Source of the DNA: Salinispora oceanensis
GTDB taxonomy: Bacteria > Actinomycetota > Actinomycetes > Mycobacteriales > Micromonosporaceae
DNA: 64,000 nucleotides
NCBI RefSeq assembly: GCF_000383575.1
Contig: NZ_KB911579.1
Span: 1,543,875-1,607,874 of the forward strand
Direction of reading: 5' to 3'
Made by a program: the position numbers and the translations under genes. The notes below the pieces were generated by a model. That model saw only the letters and a list, made by a program, of their open reading frames with translations. It searched no databases and had not been told where the DNA came from. Each line of letters starts with the position of its first letter. The first letter of the stretch is position 1. Positions 33,013-41,992 of this stretch are shown here, one piece after another.

Positions 33013-33342
33013 ATGCCCGTTCTGGTCGCGTTCTCGGTCACTCCACTCGGCGTCGGCGAAGACATCGGTGAACTTGTGGCTGAAGCCGTACGAGTGGTCC
33101 GTGAGTCGGGTCTACCGAACCACACCGATGCGATGTTTACCCTGGTCGAGGGCGAAACCTGGGATCAGGTGTTCGAGGTGATCAAAAACGCGGTCGATGC
33201 GGTGGCAGTGCGATCGCCGCGCGTCAGCACAGTCATTAAGATGGACTATCACCAATATAAGTCGAGCGCCATAACGGCCAGGATGGACGCCGTCGAGCGA
33301 TATCTTGCATCTGGTCACGAAGAAAAGTCATCAGCTCGCTGA
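33013..33342 (+). CDS. MTH1187-family thiamine-binding protein (UPF0045)
   Basis: A 109-residue ferredoxin-like-fold protein: [40 protein letters not shown] and [12 protein letters not shown] are typical of the MTH1187/YkoF-like family, members of which bind thiamine or its pyrimidine. ATG 33013 lies after ggagggtgcagcc. Solitary gene. The stop falls in the tail of an antitoxin-like remnant on the other strand. Confidence 0.8.
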   Translation: MPVLVAFSVTPLGVGEDIGELVAEAVRVVRESGLPNHTDAMFTLVEGETWDQVFEVIKNAVDAVAVRSPRVSTVIKMDYHQYKSSAITARMDAVERYLASGHEEKSSAR

Positions 33343-33429
33343 TCATCCGCCCGCCAGTCGCACGCGCCCGGGCCGAGGCACTGATGAGGCGGGCCATCGG
33401 TGCTTGGTCCCGCCGAGGCGGGGGCGCTC

Positions 33430-33678
33430 GTGGTGGGTCTGCAGTCAGGCCGGGCGCCTCCAGCACCGTAGGGTCGGCGAGGTCGGCGAAGGCCCCAGCG
33501 GTTCGTTGCCAGTCCTCAACGGTGACCGTCCGGTCGCCGGCCGGGCTGATGTTCTCCTCGGACTTCCGGCGTAGGTACCCTCGTTGCGGGACAGCCCGAG
33601 ACTGGCGGCTGCGGCGTCGATGCGATCCACGGCTTCTTGACTGGGTTCGCGACCGAGGATGCTGGCACGTGTCAGCAT
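33430..33678 (-). pseudogene. Ribbon-helix-helix antitoxin-like remnant, frameshifted
   Basis: Minus strand from ATG 33678 reads EAVDRIDAAAASLGLSRNE, a ribbon-helix-helix pattern, and after a two-base shift near 33580 continues as YLRRKSEENISPAGDRTVTV and EDWQRTAGAFADLADPTVL. The pattern fits VapB/RHH-type antitoxins of actinobacteria. No toxin gene is next to it, and the frameshift suggests it is dead. Confidence 0.45.
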
Positions 33679-33744
33679 TCAGCGGCGCACGCGAAGCTAC
33701 GGCCATGCTGCGGTCGTTGGATGGTACGAAGAAGGTGCCCGGTG

Positions 33745-34353
33745 ATGGATCGGTCAGTGGACTTCTGGTTCGACCCGAGCTGCCCGTACACCTGGATCAC
33801 GTCGCGATGGATCGTTGAGGCGGCGACGGTACGCCCGCTGGAGATCCGATGGCACGTGATGAGCCTCTCGGTGCTCAACGAACGCCGAGAGGTCGACCCG
33901 GAGGGTGACACCGAGGGTTACCTGTGGGGGCCGGTACGCGTCTGCGTGGCTGTCGAGCAGCGGCACGGCCAGGACGGCCTGGCCCGCTTCTTCACCGCGT
34001 ACGGAAAGCGGGTCCACGTGGGCGGCGAGTGGGCCGAGTTCGGCGACGTCCTGGCCGACGCCGGACTCCCGGCGGACCTGGCCGCGGCGGCCGGGACGAG
34101 CGAGTTCGACGAGGCGGTCCGGGCGTCGCACGCGGCGGGCATCGCCCTGGTCGGCGACCACATCGGAACCCCGATCATCGCCGCCGACGACACAGACGGG
34201 AACCGGGTCGCCTTCTTCGGACCGGTGATCTCGCGGATCCCGCGGGGCGAGGAGGCGGGCCGGCTCTTCGACGGCGCGGTGCTGGTCGCCAGCGTGGCGG
34301 GCTTCCACGAGCTGAAGGGGCGACCGCACGCGGAGCCGCAGTTCGGCGGGTAG
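33745..34353 (+). CDS. DsbA-family thioredoxin-fold protein (mycothiol nitroreductase-like)
   Basis: A 202-residue DsbA-like protein opening MDRSVDFWFDPSCPYTWITS. Relatives of the mycothiol-dependent nitroreductase type have CPWC here; this one has CPYT, so the resolving cysteine is replaced. The cis-proline loop is GDHIGTPIIAADD. It probably acts in the cytoplasm with mycothiol or on a bound isoprenoid/F420-like substrate, but with altered chemistry. ATG 33745 overlaps an in-frame GTG one codon earlier. Confidence 0.75.
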   Translation: MDRSVDFWFDPSCPYTWITSRWIVEAATVRPLEIRWHVMSLSVLNERREVDPEGDTEGYLWGPVRVCVAVEQRHGQDGLARFFTAYGKRVHVGGEWAEFGDVLADAGLPADLAAAAGTSEFDEAVRASHAAGIALVGDHIGTPIIAADDTDGNRVAFFGPVISRIPRGEEAGRLFDGAVLVASVAGFHELKGRPHAEPQFGG

Positions 34354-34387
34354 CGCCTCCACCGCGGCCCGCTAGCGTCACCGGTGC

Positions 34388-35242
34388 TCAGCCGACGCGT
34401 TTCATGGCTTCCTGCTTACTATCCTGCATCTTCGAACCTGACTCACGGCGTGCGGCGCGGCTCAACACGATCGGCGCCAGCAGAAGGCCGATGACGGCCC
34501 AGGCGGTCAGCGCCCCCGCCGTTTCCAACTGCCGCCAACTGCCGGTGATCTCCACCGCGGCGGCCGAGTCGGGCAGGAAGACCGACCGGGTGCCGAGCCC
34601 GAGCCAATAGACCGGAAACACCTGAGCGATGTTCTGCACCCAGACGGGCAGGCTCTGGATCGGATAGAGGATGCCGGAGATGCCGGCCAGGGCCATCGTG
34701 GGGAAGGTGACCCAGGTGTACGCCTCCCGGGGGCCCTTCACCAGCGACCCGACGATGATGCCCAGCGGCATGGTCGCCAGCAGCCCGAGCACGAACACCC
34801 AGAGCAGGGTGAGCCCGCTGCTGACGTGCAGAGATGCCAGCCCATCCACCAGCAGCAGGCTGGGCACCAGGATGAGGACGAGCAGGGGCAGCGTACCCAC
34901 CGACAGGCCGAGCACCCGTCCGCTCAGGTAGCCGAGGAGGCCCTGCGGGACGGTCTTGGCCCGTAGCAGCGTGCCGTCCTCCCGGTCGGCCGCCAAGGAG
35001 TACGCAGCGCCGCCCACCGTCTGGAAGGCGAGCAGGCCGCCGAGCAGGCTCGGCATCACGACGGCGGCCAGCGACAGATCGGTCCCCTCGACCGTCGAGT
35101 CGCGCTGGAAGAACAGGACCGTCAGGAATACGGCCGCCAGTAGCAACCAATAGACAATGTCGCCCACGTTCGTCAGGCTCTGCCGGAGCTCGATCCAGCC
35201 TCGGCGCAGCCCGAGGCGCACGGCGTAGGTCGTCGGATTCAC
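34388..35242 (-). CDS. ABC-2 type transporter permease
   Basis: A 284-residue permease with six hydrophobic segments: GDIVYWLLLAAVFLTVLFF, LGGLLAFQTVGGAAYSLAAD followed by REDGTLLRAKTVPQGL (the conserved ABC-2 loop), and GISGILYPIQSLPVWVQNIA. Such proteins form drug or polyketide exporters with a separate ATPase. The partner ATPase gene directly upstream overlaps its start by 4 bp but has collapsed to 61 codons, so the permease would need an ATPase from elsewhere. Confidence 0.85.
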   Translation of the reverse strand: MNPTTYAVRLGLRRGWIELRQSLTNVGDIVYWLLLAAVFLTVLFFQRDSTVEGTDLSLAAVVMPSLLGGLLAFQTVGGAAYSLAADREDGTLLRAKTVPQGLLGYLSGRVLGLSVGTLPLLVLILVPSLLLVDGLASLHVSSGLTLLWVFVLGLLATMPLGIIVGSLVKGPREAYTWVTFPTMALAGISGILYPIQSLPVWVQNIAQVFPVYWLGLGTRSVFLPDSAAAVEITGSWRQLETAGALTAWAVIGLLLAPIVLSRAARRESGSKMQDSKQEAMKRVG

Positions 35243-35424
35243 GCCCGAGCCTCCTCGCGGGACGCTGCCGCCTCGGTCAGCACCTCGGGGCGCCCGACGG
35301 CAGCCCCGGCGAGGGCATCATTCTGCCCGTACCACGTACGTAGGTCGCGAGCTTCGATCGGGGCCGTCTCGTCCGGCGGACCGACCGTCGGCGCTGCCTC
35401 CTCTAGTTTCTGCACGCTCGGCAT
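35239..35424 (-). pseudogene. ABC transporter ATPase with in-frame internal deletion
   Basis: The 61-residue frame begins like an ABC-2 ATPase (PIEARDLRTWYGQNDALAGA, the first strand and A-loop region), then passes directly to a C-terminal-like tail (GRPEVLTEAAASREEARA). Walker A, signature, Walker B and H-loop, about 240 residues, are absent, yet the frame and the ATGA overlap with the permease are kept. GGAGGG sits nine bases before ATG 35424. It is a deletion derivative that may still serve to couple translation of the permease. Confidence 0.65.
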
Positions 35425-35460
35425 AAGCTACGCCCTCCGTGAGGCATCACTGTACGAAGA

Positions 35461-35476
35461 ATAGTACATCTACTAT
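35461..35476. promoter_or_regulatory. AT-rich inverted repeat, candidate operator
   Basis: atagtacatctactat is an inverted repeat of six-base arms (atagta/tactat) in a short AT-rich island about 37 bp upstream of the ATPase-remnant start, next to tatata. It looks like a promoter-operator of PadR or GntR type; the regulator is not in the window. Confidence 0.4.
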
Positions 35477-35698
35477 ATACCGTGGTCACCCTAGTATCTT
35501 GCGCCAGCACGACGAGTTACAACTCTTCGGCAGCACCGGCCTTGCACAACTCAACAACGGACCCTGGCCCTGCGGTGACGGCAGCCTCCACGGCAACCCC
35601 GTCCGCATTTGAGTCAGGCGGCGACCCCGGTCACCGCAGTGGCCCCCGGGACTTCCCGCACCCCGTCCTGCTCGGTGCGGGGCCCGCGTCGGCGCCCA

Positions 35699-36951
35699 TC
35701 ACGGATGATCGGGACTGTGGAGCGAAGCCGATGCGGTAGCGGCCACGACCGGGCCGGTGCCGGGGATCGGAGTGGACCGGGGCCGGAGGCGACGGCGCCC
35801 GAGAACAGCCGCGAGCGCCCCGATGAAGCCACCCACCACCGCGAGCAGGAAGCGGCGGTGCTGTCGGTCGCGTCAACCACCTGGCCGCCGGCGGCAGCTC
35901 CAGCGGCCAGGCCGACCGTCACCGCGCTGGACAGCCAGGCGAACCCCTCGGTCAACGCGGCGCGGGGCACCAGCGACGCGGCCAGCGAACTTCCGGAGAT
36001 CAGGATCGGTGACACGACGACACCCGCGAGTGCGATGCCGACGGCCAACACCGGCACGGTGTCCGCGAACACCATCGGCACGGCGACCACGCAGAGCGCG
36101 GCGGCCGACCCCAGGAGGCGTTGCCGGGACGTGATCCGGTCGATCGGCACCGACCCGTACACCAGCCCGGCGACGAGGCTGCCGACCGCGAACAGCGCGA
36201 GCAGCACGCCCACGGCACCGGTGGCGCCGCGCTCGGAACTGAACGACACCACAGCGACGTCGACCGCACCGAGAAACACCCCGAGGCCGACGTAGATGAT
36301 GAGCAGGACGCCCATACCGCGGGCCCGGACCGCACTAGCCCGCCGCTGCTGGGGCGCCCGCGGCGGTTCGGTGCGCCGCTGGACGGCGAGCGCAAGCGAG
36401 CCGAGCACGGTGAGCGCCAGGGCGCACAGCAGCCCGGCCGCCGGGGACCAGCCCACCGCCAGGGCGGTGACCAGCACCGGACCGGCTACGTAGATGACCT
36501 CGTCGAGGATGGACTCGAAGGCGTACGCCGTCGGTACCTGGGCCGAATCGACGAGCATCGTCCACCGGGCCCGGACCAGGGAGCCGAGTGGAGGGGCCGA
36601 CGCCCCCACGAGCGCGGCGGAGCCGATCAACGTCCACGCCGGGGCGGATCGGCCGGCCAGGACTACGAGCGCCACCATCCCGAAGGCGTGTACGAGCACC
36701 GAGACGGCGATGACGATCCGCTGCCCGAACTGGTCGGTGGCCCGCCCCAACACCGGGGCGGCAATCGCCTGCGCCAGCGTGAGCGCCGCGGTGACCACGC
36801 CGGCGACGCCGTACGAGTCGGTTTGAATGGAGATCATGAGCAGGCAGCCGAGGCTGCGCATCGCCATGGGCAGCCGACCGACGAAGCCTGCGGACACGAA
36901 GAGGACAGCACCAGGCGTGCCGAGCAATTCGCGGTACGCGCGCAAAGCCAA
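35699..36951 (-). pseudogene. MFS transporter with a frameshift before the last helix
   Basis: From TTG 36951 (ggaaaggg just upstream) twelve-helix MFS sequence runs through VLGRATDQFGQRIVIAVSVL (motif A) and GSLVAGLVYGSVPIDRI to GGQVVDATDSTAA. Near 35868 the frame is lost; one base shift restores a hydrophobic helix FLLAVVGGFIGALAAVLG, a basic tail and a stop at 35699. Without the shift the protein reads on to 35614 with a non-membrane tail. It may be a real mutation or a sequencing error. Probably an antibiotic-exporter-type protein. Confidence 0.7.
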
Positions 36952-37081
36952 TCACCCTTTCCTCAGTATCGTCGGCAACGCCGTCAGGTTTCGTCATCGC
37001 TCGCAAGCTCGGGCGGGCCTGAGTGACGAGCCGTGGCGCCGGCAAGCCGGCCCAGCCGAGCGCCCCAACGCACGCGCAGCC

Positions 37082-38392
37082 TCAGGGCGTGAGCCGGTTC
37101 GGCCCCCGGAACAGGAACATCGCGTCCCGGATACTCTCCAGCCCGAGCAGAACCATCAGGATCCGGTTGAGGCCGGCCCCGAAACCGCCGTGTGGAGGGG
37201 TGCCGAAGCGGAAGCAGTCGGTGTACGACGTGAGTGGCTCGAGCGCCATCCCCTTCTCCTCGGCCTGCTTGAGCAGCACGTCGTACCGGTGCTCGCGCTG
37301 GGCGCCGGTAGTGATCTCCAACCCCTTCCAGAGCAGGTCGAAGCTGGCCGTCACGTCGGGGTTGCCTGCGGGGCGCAGGTGATAGAACGGGCGTACCTCC
37401 ACCGGGAACTCGGTGACGAACACGAACTCGCTGCCGTGCTCCTCGGCGGCGACCGCCGAGATCAGCCGCTCGCCCTCGGGATCCAACTCCTCCTTGACGC
37501 CCTGCGGGTCCCAACCACGGGACCGCAGCAGATTGATCGCCTCCGCCATGGGGTACCGGGGGAACGGGGTCGCCGGAACGTTGACCTCGACGCCGAAGAT
37601 CTCCCGGATCGCCTCGCCGTGCCGCTCCTTGATGCGGCGCAGCATCTGGGCGAGCATCTTCTCCTCGAAGCTCATCACGTCATCGACGTCGTCGATCCAG
37701 GCGATTTCGACGTCCAAGCCGGTGAACTCGGTGGCGTGCCGGGAGGTGAAGGACGGCTCGGCTCGGAACACCGGACCGATCTCGAACACCTTGTCGATGC
37801 CGCCGGCGATCGCCATCTGCTTGTAGAACTGCGGCGACTGCGCGAGGTAAGCGGTACGCTCGAAATACTTCACCGCGAACACCTCGGAGCCGGACTCGGA
37901 CGCCGTGCCCATCAGCTTCGGGGTGTGCAGTTCGGTGCAGCCCTCGGCGTATGCGAACTCCCGCAGCGCCTCCTCCAGCGTCGTCTGCGCCGCGAAGGTG
38001 AGCTGGCGCTCCGGCTGGCGTACGTCCAGGAACCGCCAGTCGAGCCGCTGGTCGATTCCGGTCTGCCGGTCGATCGGCAGCGCCTCGGAGCGGGACACCA
38101 CCTCGATCGCGGTGGGCTGGATCTCCAGGCCACCAAGCTTGACGTTGGTCGCCGAGATCACCACACCGGTGACTTTGACGGCGGACTCCGGAGGCATCCC
38201 GTGCTCGATCAGCTGCTCCAGCTCACCGGGCTCCTCAGTGCGCTTGTTCGTGATCTGTACCAGCCCGGTGTGATCGCGCAGGATCACGAACTGGAGCTTG
38301 CGCTGCAACCGCAGGGCGTTGACCCAGCCGTAGACGGTCACCTCCTGACCGACGGCCGCCGCGAGTTCACGGATCAGCGTCCTGGAAACCAC
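37082..38392 (-). CDS. aspS: Archaeal-type aspartyl-tRNA synthetase
   Basis: A 436-residue class II synthetase. The OB-fold anticodon-binding domain (VTVYGWVNALRLQRKLQFVI) is followed by motif 2 as FRAEPSFTSRHATEFTGLDV and motif 3 as GGFGAGLNRILMVLLGLESI. The bacterial GAD insertion is missing, so it is the short archaeal/eukaryal type, often non-discriminating and annotated aspartate-tRNA(Asn) ligase. Actinobacteria normally carry a long bacterial AspRS, so this is probably an additional copy. GTG 38392 fits the gagg upstream and family length. Self-resistance to an inhibitor of AspRS is one possible role. Confidence 0.85.
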   Translation of the reverse strand: MVSRTLIRELAAAVGQEVTVYGWVNALRLQRKLQFVILRDHTGLVQITNKRTEEPGELEQLIEHGMPPESAVKVTGVVISATNVKLGGLEIQPTAIEVVSRSEALPIDRQTGIDQRLDWRFLDVRQPERQLTFAAQTTLEEALREFAYAEGCTELHTPKLMGTASESGSEVFAVKYFERTAYLAQSPQFYKQMAIAGGIDKVFEIGPVFRAEPSFTSRHATEFTGLDVEIAWIDDVDDVMSFEEKMLAQMLRRIKERHGEAIREIFGVEVNVPATPFPRYPMAEAINLLRSRGWDPQGVKEELDPEGERLISAVAAEEHGSEFVFVTEFPVEVRPFYHLRPAGNPDVTASFDLLWKGLEITTGAQREHRYDVLLKQAEEKGMALEPLTSYTDCFRFGTPPHGGFGAGLNRILMVLLGLESIRDAMFLFRGPNRLTP

Positions 38393-38599
38393 AGGTCCCT
38401 CATCTCTCAGCAGGTACTCGAAGGTGGCCGTCCAGGAGTCTAAAGATCCAATGTCTACCGTCGAAGGTATTTTCGCCGCCAAGAAAGGAGCCACATCCGC
38501 CCCCGGCGGCGACGGAAACCGGTTCCTGGCGAAGCGATTCCCGCAGGTGGGTTCGGCGCTCGAGGCCGGCCCGCACCTCGCCGGCATCGGTAGGCGCCC

Positions 38600-40105
38600 T
38601 CACATTGGCTGTGATTCACGCTCTTGCCGGTGGCGGAGCAGGCGGGTCCAGGTCCACATCGAGTCGACCAAAAAGATGATCAGCCAGATCCTACTGGCGC
38701 CCAGTTGCCACGGCGCGTCGCCAAGGTCACCGTTGAGTGCCTCCAGCAGGGTGTACCGGCCGCTCGCGACCGCCACGAGCCAGGAGTGGCCGAGTGCCAC
38801 GAAGGCCACCTGCCCGGCGATGAACACGGCCGCCCGGACGGCCCAGCGACGCCGCAGCTCGACCCGCGGGCGGCGGCGCTGCGGTGGCGGCGCCGGTGGC
38901 ACGGTCTCCGCCGCCGGCGTCGCCACCAGGTCCGCAGACTGGGGCGGTGGCCGGTCCGGGACACCGACGCGGCGCAGTGCGGCGGGGACGAGCGCCGCTC
39001 CCACCACGAGCACGACGGCCGCGCCGACGCAGGCCCCACGCCAACCACCACTCTGGTAGAGCGCGCCGGCACTCAGCGGGCCGAGGACCGCGCCGAGCAG
39101 GGTCGCACTCTGGTAGATACCCATGCCGCGCCCGAGGCTGCCGTCGGAGGCCTCGGCGGCGACGGTCTGCTCCACCGGGATCGCCGCAGCCAGGCAGGCA
39201 GCGGAGACCGCCCACAGTGCCCCAATGACCACCGGGTTGGCCGCGAAGGCCAACCCGACGGCGACGATGGCGCTCGCGACCAGCGACGAGGTCAGGGTTG
39301 CCGCGCGTCCGATCCGCCGTACGACTGCGTACAGGCGCAGTGGCAGTGCGGTGAGGATGACGAAACCGGGCAGAAATACCAGTGCGATCTGACCGACGGT
39401 GAGTCCGAAGCCCCGCTGTAGGTGCAGCAAGAGCAGCAAAGACACTCCGAATTCGACGGTGGCGGTGACCGCCACCACGACGAGCAGTGGGCGCAGCCGG
39501 CGGGTGACCTGTCGCAGGTCGGCCTGGGCGCGCGACCGCCCGCCGGTCTGCGTCGGGGTGGATAGGAGCAGCACCGCGGCCAGGAGGCAGGCAACCCCGG
39601 CGGTGGCGAAAACCAGCTGGTACCGGTTGTTGTCGAGAAGTGTCAGCGCGATGAGGAAGCCGATCCAGATGCCGGTCCCCTCGGCAGACAACAGCCGACT
39701 GAAAATCGCCGCATCGTCGCGCAGGTGCTCACCGACCCGCGCTCGCAGCGCCACCCAGAACAGCGCGCCACCGATTCCGCCGCAGACAGCAGCGCCGAAC
39801 GCCACGCCAAGGTTGTTGGCGAGCGCGTACCCGAAGAGTGAAAGCCCGAAGAGGATCGCACCGACCGCGGCCACCCGCGCCCGGTCGAAGCGATCGGACA
39901 GGACCCCGGCGGCCGGCCGACCCAGCAGGGACAGCAGCGCCTCGGTCGCGGCCAATGCGCCGACCTGGCCGGCGGTCGCGCCCATCGCCGCGCCGGCCCA
40001 CAGCGGCAGCAGGAAGTCCAGCACCTCGGCCGGGCCTCGGGCCAATCCCGCCGCAGCCAGCACCCGCGAACTACGACGGTGGCCTGCGGCCTGAGCCGGG
40101 GACAT
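38600..40105 (-). CDS. MFS transporter with extra C-terminal helices
   Basis: A 501-residue membrane protein: twelve MFS helices (motif A as RPAAGVLSDRFDRARVAAVG) end about residue 390; a proline-rich linker follows and then a basic segment and two or three more helices (VRAAVFIAGQVAFVALGHSW, IWLIIFLVDSMW). The extension is unusual for MFS and resembles no domain I know. ATG 40105. It lies upstream of the aspartyl-tRNA synthetase on the same strand with 207 bp between and is divergent from the sigma-factor gene. Confidence 0.8.
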   Translation of the reverse strand: MSPAQAAGHRRSSRVLAAAGLARGPAEVLDFLLPLWAGAAMGATAGQVGALAATEALLSLLGRPAAGVLSDRFDRARVAAVGAILFGLSLFGYALANNLGVAFGAAVCGGIGGALFWVALRARVGEHLRDDAAIFSRLLSAEGTGIWIGFLIALTLLDNNRYQLVFATAGVACLLAAVLLLSTPTQTGGRSRAQADLRQVTRRLRPLLVVVAVTATVEFGVSLLLLLHLQRGFGLTVGQIALVFLPGFVILTALPLRLYAVVRRIGRAATLTSSLVASAIVAVGLAFAANPVVIGALWAVSAACLAAAIPVEQTVAAEASDGSLGRGMGIYQSATLLGAVLGPLSAGALYQSGGWRGACVGAAVVLVVGAALVPAALRRVGVPDRPPPQSADLVATPAAETVPPAPPPQRRRPRVELRRRWAVRAAVFIAGQVAFVALGHSWLVAVASGRYTLLEALNGDLGDAPWQLGASRIWLIIFLVDSMWTWTRLLRHRQERESQPM

Positions 40106-40248
40106 GAACGCTTCTTACCATGATGCGACCACGGCCGCGCGCCCAGGACACTCGCCCACACCGAATTCCATTCGTGAAGTCGCACGACTCAACCCACCTC
40201 CCACCGACCGGCGTTAGACAGGTAGCGGATACGGGTCAGGGGGCAGAG

Positions 40249-40776
40249 ATGTCGGGTCAGGACCAGTACGCGGGATTTCGGGAGTTCGTTCTGTCGCGGG
40301 GGCAGGCGCTCTCCCGGGCCGCCTACCTACTGACCGGTGACCACCAGGCAGCCGAGGATCTCCTGCAGGAGGCCCTGGCCAGGACCGCGCGGCACTGGCG
40401 GCGGATCGAGCGGGACGGCCGCCCCGAGGCGTACGTCCGGACGGCGATGCTGAACCAGCTCCGTTCGTGGTATCGACGGCGGCGTCCGATCGAGCTACCC
40501 AGCGCCAGCGTGCCGGACCGGTTGGGCGGGCCGGATGTCGCCGACCACGTGACCCAACAGGCCGCGCTGGCTCGCCTGCTGGCGCTGCTTCCGCCCCGCC
40601 AGCGGGCAGTGCTGTACCTGCGGTACTACGAAGATCTGTCGGAGGTCGACACCGCTCGACTACTGCGGTGTTCGGTGGGCACGGTCAAGCGACACGCGCA
40701 CGACGCACTCGTACGCCTCCGAAAACAGCCGGCGCACCTGTTGGATTCGCATCCCTCATCGGAGGCAAGGAGATGA
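40249..40776 (+). CDS. SigE-family ECF RNA polymerase sigma factor
   Basis: A 175-residue ECF sigma factor of the actinobacterial SigE/SigM-like 70 group: region 2 as SRAAYLLTGDHQAAEDLLQE then ALARTARHWRRIERDGRPEA, region 4 as ALLPPRQRAVLYLRYYEDLS and VDTARLLRCSVGTVKRHAHD. ATG 40249 lies after gggggcagag. The next gene, overlapping by ATGA, encodes a membrane protein likely acting as its regulator or partner. Confidence 0.88.
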   Translation: MSGQDQYAGFREFVLSRGQALSRAAYLLTGDHQAAEDLLQEALARTARHWRRIERDGRPEAYVRTAMLNQLRSWYRRRRPIELPSASVPDRLGGPDVADHVTQQAALARLLALLPPRQRAVLYLRYYEDLSEVDTARLLRCSVGTVKRHAHDALVRLRKQPAHLLDSHPSSEARR

Positions 40777-41900
40777 ACCAAGACTTCCGTAGCGCCTACC
40801 GTGAGCTCGCCGAGGAGGCCGGTAGCTACGCCGACCCGGAACGGGCGATCGCGGTCGCGCGTCGCCGCCGGCGAAACAGCATCCTGGTGTTGCCGGCGGT
40901 GCTGACGGTCGCGATCACGATCGGCACCGTCCTCGCGGTACGCCCAGATTCGGGCCCGGCACCCGCACAGCCCCTCGGACCCGGTGTCACCGCGTCAGCC
41001 CAAGCACCGGCGGCCGCAACGCCCCTACCCGCGACCGCGGTCGGTCCCGCCACATTGGCGTACGCGCCGTGTCGGACGTGCGCGACCCAGATCGTGCTTG
41101 CTACCGGCGCCCACCACCTCGTGCCCTCGGACAGCGGCATGACCTCGATCGGCACATCGCTCTCCCCAGACGGCCGGTGGCTCAGCTACCCGGCGGGCCG
41201 AGACATGAAGATCCGCGATCTGACCGGCGACCGCGTCTGGACGGTCGCTTCGTCCGGGCCGCAGCGTCGGGTTGGCATCTGGGCCTGGTCGGTGGACTCG
41301 TCCCGGCTACTCCTCGGCGACTACCACGACGGCCAGGACAACAGGTACACGGTGCTGCGACTCGACACCGGCACCCGCACCGCGGTGGACGTCGCCGAGG
41401 AGGACCTCATCGTCGGGTTGCTGCCGACCGGTGAGGTACTCACGACGCCGGACCTACTCGGCCCAGACCGGCAACGCAGCACTCGAATCACCCTCACTGT
41501 CGGCACCGGAACGGCAGCACGCACGATTGACGTCGACGCGACCCGATGGCTCGACGCCACCGAGACGGTGGTGTGGCACGACGCCGTGCACCCCGCCGCT
41601 GGCGGCGGATACTCGCTGGTCGTCGCCACCTATCCCGGCGAGGGGCCCGACCCCACGGCAGTGCTGCGGGTCAACGCCGCCGGAGAGATCACCGACCGCC
41701 AGGACGTCCCGTCCCGGGACAAGGGGTTCCAATACTGGTACGTGGTCGGATCGGATGGATCCGATGTCCTATTCGGCAAGGTGGAGACCCTGATAGGTCA
41801 GCAGGCAACCACGCTCATAGCCGTCCAGCCGGACGGACACCTCCGGGAGATCACCACGCTACCCCAAGAGGCGGTCATCAAGGCACCCGGCGCCCGTTAA
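40773..41900 (+). CDS. Sigma-factor-linked membrane protein with beta-propeller-like domain
   Basis: A 375-residue protein with a cytoplasmic stretch of about 45 residues (AYRELAEEAGSYADPERAIA), one transmembrane helix (ILVLPAVLTVAITIGTVLAV), a proline/alanine linker, a CRTC pair, and an extracellular domain with WD40/TolB-like strands (SIGTSLSPDGRWLSYPAGRD, WAWSVDSSRLLLGDYHDG). ATG 40773 is directly preceded by AAGGAG and overlaps the sigma-factor stop. Position suggests a transmembrane partner of the ECF sigma factor, though no classical zinc anti-sigma motif is visible. Confidence 0.75.
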   Translation: MNQDFRSAYRELAEEAGSYADPERAIAVARRRRRNSILVLPAVLTVAITIGTVLAVRPDSGPAPAQPLGPGVTASAQAPAAATPLPATAVGPATLAYAPCRTCATQIVLATGAHHLVPSDSGMTSIGTSLSPDGRWLSYPAGRDMKIRDLTGDRVWTVASSGPQRRVGIWAWSVDSSRLLLGDYHDGQDNRYTVLRLDTGTRTAVDVAEEDLIVGLLPTGEVLTTPDLLGPDRQRSTRITLTVGTGTAARTIDVDATRWLDATETVVWHDAVHPAAGGGYSLVVATYPGEGPDPTAVLRVNAAGEITDRQDVPSRDKGFQYWYVVGSDGSDVLFGKVETLIGQQATTLIAVQPDGHLREITTLPQEAVIKAPGAR

Positions 41901-41992
41901 CGCGGAATCCGTTCCCACACCTGACTGACGGCAGTACGGGGTGCCTTCTACCGGTGATTGTCCGCTACCGACACCGGCGGCATTATTGCCGG

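Noticed and set aside
36827..38443. 538-codon plus-strand open frame opposite the aspartyl-tRNA synthetase
   Set aside because: Antisense shadow; class II synthetase motifs are unambiguous on the minus strand.
38393..38599. T-box riboswitch ahead of aspS
   Set aside because: No T-box core sequence or specifier-loop arrangement is recognisable in the leader.
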